A stretch of 7,553 nucleotides of DNA, taken from contig DGVL01000025.1 of the NCBI GenBank assembly GCA_002394965.1, positions 1-7,553 on the forward strand, written 5' to 3'. Under the pieces are notes generated by a model. The model was not told where the DNA came from. It was given only the letters and a program-made list of their open reading frames with translations, and searched no databases. Source of the DNA: Lachnospira sp. UBA4285. Lineage in GTDB: Bacteria; Bacillota; Clostridia; Lachnospirales; Lachnospiraceae. The stretch's first letter is position 1. Every line of letters begins with the position of its first letter. The position numbers and the translations under genes were made by a program. This document shows, one piece after another, positions 1 to 4,932 of the stretch.

Positions 1-1183
1 ACGCTGCCACCGGCTCTCCCATCAGGCGGCTCATCTCCCCCATGTGCGGCGTTATCACCGTGAGGGCTCGCCTGCTTCCCAGAAGTCTGATTCCGGCATC
101 CTTTTCGGCAGCCAGACAGTTGAGTGCGTCCGCGTCAAGAATCAGGGGAAGATTCGTTTCCAGGCATCTGTGAACCAGACAGTGCGCTGCCTGGCTGGTG
201 CCAAGGCCTGGTCCTGCTGCGATGCACGCAGCCCGCTGCATGGATATATCCAGCTTTCCTGCCGCCTCCTCTGCGCTCTCCCAGGTGCTCACAATGGCCT
301 CCGGCAGCCGGCCGAGCACAGCCAGCCGGTTGTCCTGGTGAGTCAGCACTTCCACAAGACCGGCACCTGTGCGGTATGCCGCTGAAGCGGCAAGACATGC
401 CGCTCCGCCGAAATCCTGTGACCCTGCGACAAGCAGCGCTCTTCCGTACGTCCCCTTGTTGGAATCTGCCGGCCGGGGCGGCAGAAATGCAAGTTCTTCT
501 TTTCCCGGGCAGCGGACCCAGTTTTCGGTGCCGCTCAGCGCCGACTCCGGCGCGAAGCCGATCGGGGCGACAGTGAGCTTCCCGGTGCAGGCAGCTCCCG
601 GGTACAGGACATGCCCGCGCTTTGCGTATCCGAATGTCACGGTCTCGTCAGCGCGGATCGCTGTCCCTTCGATCTGACCAGTCGCAGCCATGACTCCGGA
701 GGCGATGTCTACAGACAGAACGCGCGCGCCCGAATTATTCACCGCCTTTATCAGCGACGCGAATGGTTCTTTCACTTCTCTGTCAAGGCCGATCCCGAAT
801 ATCGCGTCAATGATGATGTCATAACTGGCGAGCACCGGCATCTCAGACGCGTAATACACGGGAATGTTCAGGGCTGCAAGAATCTCGCGCTGCCTCTCGA
901 GCTCCTCCGTCCCCTTTTTCTCGCGGCTGCCAAAGAGCAGCACGTCGGCTGTAAAGCCTCTTTCATGAAGCTGCCGGGCTGCAGCGAGCCCGTCCGCTCC
1001 GTTGTTCCCATACGTACACACGCAGAGAATCCGGGTACCGGCATCCGGCCTGAAAGCCCGTATCAGGGTGTCGGTCACAGCCAGCGCCGCCCGCTCCATC
1101 AGAACCAAAGGAGGGATGCGGAACGTCTGAACCGATTCCGCATCCACCTCTGCTGCCTCTTCTGCTGTAAGAAGTGCTCTCAT
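1..1183 (-). CDS. nnr: Bifunctional NAD(P)H-hydrate epimerase / ADP-dependent NAD(P)H-hydrate dehydratase, 3' end missing
   Basis: Cytosolic metabolite-repair enzyme. The N-terminal YjeF_N domain epimerises R- to S-NAD(P)HX; the C-terminal ribokinase-like domain dehydrates S-NAD(P)HX back to NAD(P)H using ADP (family knowledge). The minus-strand frame is open from ATG at 1183 to the left edge, giving 394 residues. Epimerase signs: LVLMERAA near residue 27, the nucleotide loop GNNGADG (59-65), the metal-site aspartate in IIIDAIFG (D126), and DIASG (159-163), where most relatives have DIPSG. Dehydratase signs: NKGTYG (242-247), AAGPGLG (322-328), LDADALN (349-355) and TPHMGEM (378-384). About 100 C-terminal residues, including the expected GTGD nucleotide-binding motif, lie outside the window. 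The ATG overlaps the rex stop as ATGA, so translation is probably coupled; the only SD-like sequence, AAAGGGA about 10 nt upstream, is mediocre. The gene is cut by the window edge, not broken. Confidence 0.95.
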   Translation of the reverse strand, partial: MRALLTAEEAAEVDAESVQTFRIPPLVLMERAALAVTDTLIRAFRPDAGTRILCVCTYGNNGADGLAAARQLHERGFTADVLLFGSREKKGTEELERQREILAALNIPVYYASEMPVLASYDIIIDAIFGIGLDREVKEPFASLIKAVNNSGARVLSVDIASGVMAATGQIEGTAIRADETVTFGYAKRGHVLYPGAACTGKLTVAPIGFAPESALSGTENWVRCPGKEELAFLPPRPADSNKGTYGRALLVAGSQDFGGAACLAASAAYRTGAGLVEVLTHQDNRLAVLGRLPEAIVSTWESAEEAAGKLDISMQRAACIAAGPGLGTSQAAHCLVHRCLETNLPLILDADALNCLAAEKDAGIRLLGSRRALTVITPHMGEMSRLMGEPVAA

Positions 1184-1836
1184 CTTGTTGAATCCCTTTC
1201 CTTTGTGCCTGCCTGACCGGCAAGACTGTACGACAGACGCATCAGGCTCTCTGAGAGATGAACATTCTCAACCGGAATATCATCCGGCACGTTCAGATCT
1301 GTGTGCGCAAAATTCCAGATCGCCTTGATCCCGCTGTCCACCAGCACTTTCGTGATGGAAGCAGCCGCGGATTTCGGAACCAGAAGCGCCGCAATATCAA
1401 TATTATTGTCGCGGATGAAATCCGGCAGCCTGTCCATCATCTGGACCTTGATGCCGGAGATCTCCTTTCCCTCCTTGGACGGGTCATTGTCAAAGATCCC
1501 CTCGAGGATGAAGCCCCGCTTGCTGAAATCGCTGTATTTGGCAATAGCCTGTCCAAAATTTCCGGCACCAATGATAATCATCGAATGCGGACGGTCAATC
1601 CCGAGAATCTTTGCGATTTCATTGTAGAGATGCTCAACATTGTAGCCGTATCCCTGCTGCCCGAACCCTCCGAAATTGTTCAGATCCTGCCGGATCTGGG
1701 AAGCGGTCACTTTCATCCTGGCGCTGAGTTCTTTTGAAGATATCCTCTCGACCCCGCTGTCCCTAAGTTCTCCCAGATACCGGTAATACCGGGGGAGACG
1801 CCGGATGACGACCGTTGATATTTTCTTTGTGCTCAT
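1180..1836 (-). CDS. rex: Redox-sensing transcriptional repressor Rex
   Basis: Dimeric repressor that binds operators when NADH/NAD+ is low and releases them when NADH is high, typically controlling fermentation and NADH-reoxidation genes (family knowledge). The 218-residue product has the usual family length. Residues 1-80 form a winged helix with recognition-helix sequence TASQIRQDL (44-52) followed by NNFGGFGQQGYGY. Residues 85-185 are a Rossmann domain with GAGNFG (90-95) and an acidic strand end IFDND (114-118). WNFAH (174-178) and the C-terminal helix (about 190-205) fit the domain-swapped dimer arm. I chose ATG at 1836: GGAGGT at 1846-1841 lies 4 nt upstream, whereas an in-frame GTG at 1842 would sit inside that ribosome binding site. 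An extended -10 promoter and an overlapping palindrome lie upstream. The stop overlaps the nnr start, so the two form an operon. Confidence 0.97.
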   Translation of the reverse strand: MSTKKISTVVIRRLPRYYRYLGELRDSGVERISSKELSARMKVTASQIRQDLNNFGGFGQQGYGYNVEHLYNEIAKILGIDRPHSMIIIGAGNFGQAIAKYSDFSKRGFILEGIFDNDPSKEGKEISGIKVQMMDRLPDFIRDNNIDIAALLVPKSAAASITKVLVDSGIKAIWNFAHTDLNVPDDIPVENVHLSESLMRLSYSLAGQAGTKERDSTR

Positions 1837-1877
1837 GTACACCTCCGCCGGAAGCGTATGCTCCGGTGATAGAATTT

Positions 1878-1906
1878 ATTATACCAGTAAGTTTCAATGA
1901 AACTAA
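1878..1906 (-). promoter_or_regulatory. Sigma-A promoter for rex-nnr, extended -10
   Basis: Read on the minus strand, TATAAT (1883-1878) is a perfect -10 preceded by TGG, making the extended form TGGTATAAT. The -35 position at 17-nt spacing reads TTAGTT (1906-1901), a poor match, which an extended -10 can offset. Transcription would start near 1871, leaving a leader of about 35 nt to the rex ATG at 1836. The whole spacer between -10 and -35 lies within a palindrome, so a bound protein there should block polymerase. Motif inspection only. Confidence 0.65.
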
Positions 1907-1908
1907 CT
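1886..1908. promoter_or_regulatory. 23-bp operator-like palindrome over the rex promoter
   Basis: Arms are centred on 1897 with the perfect core AGTTTCAATGAAACT (1890-1904). Symmetry then continues outward for four more positions on each side with a single mismatch (1889/1905), ending at 1886 and 1908. It covers the spacer and -35 region of the rex promoter, a classic repressor position. It does not match the Rex consensus (TTGTGAA-type half sites). Size and symmetry would suit a dimeric winged-helix regulator such as a MarR-type protein; that assignment is inference. Confidence 0.6.
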
Positions 1909-1913
1909 ATGAT

Positions 1914-1931
1914 ATGATAATTCTTTCACAG
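1914..1931. promoter_or_regulatory. Candidate degenerate Rex operator
   Basis: The right half CTTTCACAG matches 7 of 9 bases of the Rex half site ATTTCACAA. The left half ATGATAATT matches 5 of 9 of TTGTGAAAT. The total is 12 of 18 with correct half-site spacing. It lies just upstream of the rex -35 region and upstream of the divergent ABC-F gene, where autoregulation by Rex would be plausible. The match is weak in one half and could be chance. Confidence 0.3.
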
Positions 1932-1983
1932 CGAAAATAAAAGGCCTCTGTCTTGTATTTCTTTTATTTACCCGGAAATGATG

Positions 1984-1989
1984 TATACT
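1984..1989 (+). promoter_or_regulatory. Possible -10 element for the ABC-F gene
   Basis: TATACT matches 5 of 6 of the -10 consensus and would place the start near 1996, giving a leader of about 55 nt before the ATG at 2051. No good -35 is seen at 16-18 nt upstream; TTGTAT at 1953-1958 is too far away. It remains the best -10 candidate in the 1909-2050 interval on this strand. Confidence 0.35.
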
Positions 1990-2014
1990 AGAAAAGATTA
2001 CGCACTTTTATAGG

Positions 2015-2030
2015 AGACGGGTATCCGTCT
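2015..2030 (+). other. Small leader hairpin upstream of the ABC-F gene
   Basis: AGACGG (2015-2020) pairs perfectly with CCGTCT (2025-2030) around the loop GTAT, in the presumed 5' leader about 20 nt before the start codon. Its left arm partly overlaps an SD-like AGGAG (2012-2016), but no start codon follows that AGGAG at a workable distance, so I do not call a leader peptide. There is no U-tract, so it is not a terminator. The six-pair stem may be incidental. Confidence 0.35.
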
Positions 2031-2050
2031 GCACTGGTCTGGAGAGAACT

Positions 2051-3973
2051 ATGCTGCTTAGTGTATCGGGCATTGAGAAAACATTTGCCGGGAAAACGGT
2101 GCTGAAAGACGCATCCTTTACGCTGGATAACCGGGAGAAGGCTGCAATCGTCGGCATCAATGGTGCCGGGAAATCGACTTTTTTAAACATTATCACCGGC
2201 GAGCTCGATGCCGATGCGGGCACAGTTGCCCTGGCGCAGGGCGCCGTCATCGGCTATCTTCACCAGAATCAGGACCTGCACGGAACACAGTCCATATATG
2301 ATGAACTTCTGCACGTCCGCCAGGATATTCTCGACGAGGAGGCTGCCATCGTCTCCATGGAGAAGAACATGGCAGGCGTGCCGGAGAGTGAACTCACTGC
2401 CTACCTTGAGCGATATCACGCGCTCTCCGATGATTTCCAGCGCAAGAACGGATATGCCTACAAGGGTGAAGTGACAGGAATCCTTAAGGGGTTGGGATTT
2501 TCCGAAGATGACTTTCATCTTCCGGTCGGCACACTTTCCGGCGGTCAGAAGACCCGCGTCGCGCTTGGCAAGCTTCTGCTGAAGAAGCCCGATCTTCTGC
2601 TGCTGGACGAGCCGACCAATCACCTGGATATTCATTCGATCCAGTGGCTGGAAGGATATCTGACTGTCTATCCGGGCGCTGTTCTGCTCGTCGCTCACGA
2701 CCGGTACTTCATGGACCGTACGGTACATAAGATCATAGAAATTGAAAACGGACACTGTACGGTTTTCACCGGCAATTACACGGACTACTCCCGGAAAAAG
2801 GAGATCATCCGCAACATGCAGCTCAAAGAATATCTGAATCAGCAGCGCGAGATCGAGCACCAGGAAGCCGTCATCCGCAAGCTGAAGCAATTCAACCGGG
2901 AGAAATCAATCCGCCGGGCCGAATCCAGAGAAAAGATGCTGGAAAAAATCACCCCGGTGGAAAGGCCGGAAGAGCTGAATGATTCTATGCAGATCCGCCT
3001 TTCTCCCCGCATTCAGTCGGGTAATGATGTGCTTGACGTGGAGGGACTGTCCAAGGCTTTCGACGGAAGTGCGCCGCTCTTCACAGGGCTGTCCTTTTCG
3101 ATTCACCGCGGTGAGAAGGTCGCCCTGATCGGCGACAACGGCACCGGAAAGACTACAATTCTAAAAATCCTGAACGGGATCATACCTGCCGATTCCGGCA
3201 GTGTCAGGATCGGCGCCAAGGTATCCATCGGATACTATGACCAGGAACACCACGTTCTGAGCCCGGACAAGTCACTTTTTGACGAGCTTCACGATGCTTA
3301 TCCGGATCTGGACAATACAACAATCCGCAGCACCCTGGCTGCATTCCTCTTCACCGGCGATGATGTTTTCAAGCTGATCCGGGATCTCTCCGGCGGTGAG
3401 CGGGGGCGCGTGTCACTTGCCAAACTGATGCTCTCCAACGCGAATTTTCTGATTCTGGATGAACCGACCAACCATCTGGACATCACATCAAAGGAGATCC
3501 TCGAGAACGCCATAAACAGCTACACAGGGACCGTTCTCTATGTTTCGCATGACCGTTACTTCATCAACAAGACAGCCACCCGGATCCTGGAGCTCACAGA
3601 AGGCACCTTGTTAAACTACATCGGGAACTATGACTATTACCTCGAAAAAAAAGAGGCTGTCACTGCTGCCACAAGAATAAACGAAACTGCAGCTCAGACT
3701 GCGCCGGCCCAGAAGACGGAGGACAGAGCCGAACAATTCCGGAAGGATAAAGAGGCGAAAAAAGAAGAAAAGCGCAGAAAAGCAGCTTTAAAGGATTGTG
3801 AGGATACGATCGGCCGTCTGGAGACCCAGCTGGAAGACATCGAGAGGCAGATGTCCGACCCCGCCAATTCCACAAACGCTGTGAAGCTTGGTGAACTGCA
3901 GAAGCAAAAGGATGAGACGGACGCAAGACTCGAGCCGTTATATGAACAGTGGGAACAACTGTCCCAGGAGTAA
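2051..3973 (+). CDS. ydiF: ABC-F family ATPase, YdiF-like (ribosome-associated)
   Basis: Soluble protein of 640 residues with two ABC ATPase cassettes and no membrane segments, so not a transporter; ABC-F proteins bind the ribosomal E site and modulate translation (family knowledge). Cassette 1: Walker A GINGAGKS (35-42), signature LSGGQ (162-166), Walker B with D186/E187 in LLLLDEPTNHLD, switch H216. A charged inter-cassette linker runs about 243-320. Cassette 2: GDNGTGKT (361-368), LSGGE (446-450), D470/E471, H500. Residues about 555-640 are a Lys/Glu-rich coiled coil as in YdiF and Uup. All catalytic residues are present. The start has GGAGAG 4 nt upstream. In Bacillus subtilis ydiF lies near rex, supporting the YdiF assignment; here the two genes are divergent. 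Nothing in the sequence proves a specific antibiotic-resistance role; a housekeeping translation factor is more likely. No clear terminator follows. Confidence 0.93.
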   Translation: MLLSVSGIEKTFAGKTVLKDASFTLDNREKAAIVGINGAGKSTFLNIITGELDADAGTVALAQGAVIGYLHQNQDLHGTQSIYDELLHVRQDILDEEAAIVSMEKNMAGVPESELTAYLERYHALSDDFQRKNGYAYKGEVTGILKGLGFSEDDFHLPVGTLSGGQKTRVALGKLLLKKPDLLLLDEPTNHLDIHSIQWLEGYLTVYPGAVLLVAHDRYFMDRTVHKIIEIENGHCTVFTGNYTDYSRKKEIIRNMQLKEYLNQQREIEHQEAVIRKLKQFNREKSIRRAESREKMLEKITPVERPEELNDSMQIRLSPRIQSGNDVLDVEGLSKAFDGSAPLFTGLSFSIHRGEKVALIGDNGTGKTTILKILNGIIPADSGSVRIGAKVSIGYYDQEHHVLSPDKSLFDELHDAYPDLDNTTIRSTLAAFLFTGDDVFKLIRDLSGGERGRVSLAKLMLSNANFLILDEPTNHLDITSKEILENAINSYTGTVLYVSHDRYFINKTATRILELTEGTLLNYIGNYDYYLEKKEAVTAATRINETAAQTAPAQKTEDRAEQFRKDKEAKKEEKRRKAALKDCEDTIGRLETQLEDIERQMSDPANSTNAVKLGELQKQKDETDARLEPLYEQWEQLSQE

Positions 3974-4022
3974 CTCTGAACAGCTGAATGTCCGCAAACC
4001 CGCACCAGCTCTTGAGTTTCCA

Positions 4023-4051
4023 TTGACAGTCACGGTTAAATAGAGTATAAA
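4023..4051 (+). promoter_or_regulatory. Strong sigma-A promoter for hup
   Basis: A perfect -35 TTGACA (4023-4028) is followed by an exact 17-nt spacer and TATAAA (4046-4051), 5 of 6 of the -10 consensus. A second TATATA at 4055-4060 may give an alternative start. The ribosome binding site AAGGAGGA (4073-4080) ends 8 nt before the hup ATG. This is the best promoter in the window and fits the high expression expected of HU. Confidence 0.85.
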
Positions 4052-4088
4052 TAGTATATACCAATCAGGCACAAGGAGGACCCTCTTA

Positions 4089-4370
4089 ATGAACAAGAGT
4101 GAGTTAATTGCCGCTGTTGCTGAGAAATCCGGTCTCTCAAAAAAGGATTCCGAGAAGGCTCTCGCAGCTTTCACCGCAGCTGTGACAGAGGAACTGAAGA
4201 AAGATCAGAAGGTTCAGCTTGTAGGATTCGGAACGTTCGAAGTATCAAGCAGAGCTGCACGCACGGGAAAGAATCCGCAGACGGGGAAAGAAATCGAGAT
4301 TCCTGCGTCAAAGGCTCCGAAATTCAAAGCCGGAAAGACTTTGAAAGCAGCAGTCAATGCAAGCAAGTAA
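4089..4370 (+). CDS. hup: HU family nucleoid DNA-binding protein
   Basis: Small, basic, dimeric histone-like protein that binds and bends DNA with little sequence preference, shaping the nucleoid and helping replication, recombination and repair (family knowledge). The 93 residues match the usual 90-99. The N-terminal helical dimerisation region begins NKSELIAAVAEKSGLSKKDSE; the core GFGTFEV (46-52) precedes the beta-ribbon arm RAARTGKNPQTGKEIEIP (55-72), whose tip carries the DNA-intercalating proline P63. The C-terminal FKAGKTLKAAVN (79-90) is typical. The start is fixed by AAGGAGGA upstream. It has its own near-consensus promoter and is followed within 20 nt by a strong terminator, so it is mainly a monocistronic transcript. 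The alternative, IHF, is less likely in this kind of organism. Confidence 0.97.
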   Translation: MNKSELIAAVAEKSGLSKKDSEKALAAFTAAVTEELKKDQKVQLVGFGTFEVSSRAARTGKNPQTGKEIEIPASKAPKFKAGKTLKAAVNASK

Positions 4371-4386
4371 TTTCCTGTTATTTGAG

Positions 4387-4421
4387 AAAGCCGGTTCGGT
4401 GTCCGAACCGGCTTTTTCTTT
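4387..4421 (+). terminator. Intrinsic terminator after hup
   Basis: A perfect 13-bp stem, AAAGCCGGTTCGG (4387-4399) with CCGAACCGGCTTT (4403-4415) around loop TGT, is followed by TTCTTT. It begins 16 nt after the hup stop codon. It ends only 7 nt before the SD (4429-4434) of the next gene, leaving no room for a promoter between them. Confidence 0.92.
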
Positions 4422-4440
4422 GCGCGTCAAGGAGTTTATT

Positions 4441-4932
4441 ATGGAACATGTTGAGATCGAACGCCGCTTTCTCGTCCGGAGCATTCCAAAGAGCCTGTCC
4501 GCCTTCCGGAAACGGATAATTGAGCAGGGATATCTGAGCGTTGCACCGACTGTCCGGGTCCGCCGCGATGACAACAAGTTTTACCTGACATACAAGAATG
4601 GAAAAGGTACAGCTCACACAGAATATAATCTCCCTCTTACGCCGGAGAGCTACGCACATCTGCTCGACAAAGCCGACGGTATCCGAATCTGCAAGGACCG
4701 CTACGAGATTCCGGACGGGTCACTCACGATCGAACTGGACATCTTTCACGGGGAGCTGGAGGGACTGCGATGGGCGGAAGTTGAGTTCCCGACGCTTGCG
4801 GCGGCAGAAAGCTATGAAAAGCCGGCGTGGTTTGGCGATGAGATCACCGGAATCTGCAACAACGCCGCTTTGAGCCGCATGGATCCGGAGCAGGCGGCAG
4901 CATTTGTCAGGAAGAAGATGTCCTGGGGTTAA
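4441..4932 (+). CDS. CYTH domain (triphosphate tunnel metalloenzyme) protein
   Basis: 163-residue CYTH protein; bacterial members of this size usually hydrolyse inorganic tripolyphosphate or related triphosphates inside a beta-barrel tunnel with divalent metal (family knowledge; substrate here unproven). The signature EIERR (5-9) is the ExExK motif with Arg in place of the usual Lys. Tunnel residues follow: RVR (R39, R41), the lysine in LTYK (K52), R87 in KDRYEI, the acidic pair in IELDIF (E98, D100), and GLRWAEVEF with E113/E115. I chose ATG at 4441 because AAGGAG (4429-4434) is 6 nt upstream; an in-frame ATG at 4357 would overlap hup and run through its terminator. No promoter is evident between the hup terminator and this gene. 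Its 3' end overlaps recJ by 26 bp on the opposite strand. Annotations as class IV adenylate cyclase would be unsafe. Confidence 0.9.
   Translation: MEHVEIERRFLVRSIPKSLSAFRKRIIEQGYLSVAPTVRVRRDDNKFYLTYKNGKGTAHTEYNLPLTPESYAHLLDKADGIRICKDRYEIPDGSLTIELDIFHGELEGLRWAEVEFPTLAAAESYEKPAWFGDEITGICNNAALSRMDPEQAAAFVRKKMSWG

Noticed and set aside
44..1216. Several open frames on the plus strand (44-385, 124-576, 369-677, 611-1216) and minus-strand shadows (135-398, 963-1223)
   Set aside because: The true reading frame here is nnr on the minus strand, unbroken to the left edge with all family motifs; the others match nothing.
1837..1842. GTG start for rex two codons upstream
   Set aside because: The GTG lies inside and beside the GGAGGT ribosome binding site; ATG at 1836 fits better.
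1935..1969. Inverted repeat AAATAAAAG / CTTTTATTT with a 17-nt spacer
   Set aside because: AT-only arms, long loop and no U-tract in a useful place; likely chance in an AT-rich intergenic region.
2183..2890. 235-codon minus-strand frame inside the ABC-F gene
   Set aside because: Antisense shadow of a strongly conserved ABC ATPase; no SD or family signature.
3972..4018. Imperfect inverted repeat after the ABC-F stop (AACTC...AGCTG / CAGCT...GAGTT)
   Set aside because: Two 5-bp stems with an internal loop, a 19-nt end loop and no following T-run; not a credible terminator.
4357..4440. Upstream in-frame start for the CYTH gene
   Set aside because: It would overlap hup and translate the hup terminator, while ATG 4441 has an ideal AAGGAG and gives the standard CYTH N-terminus.
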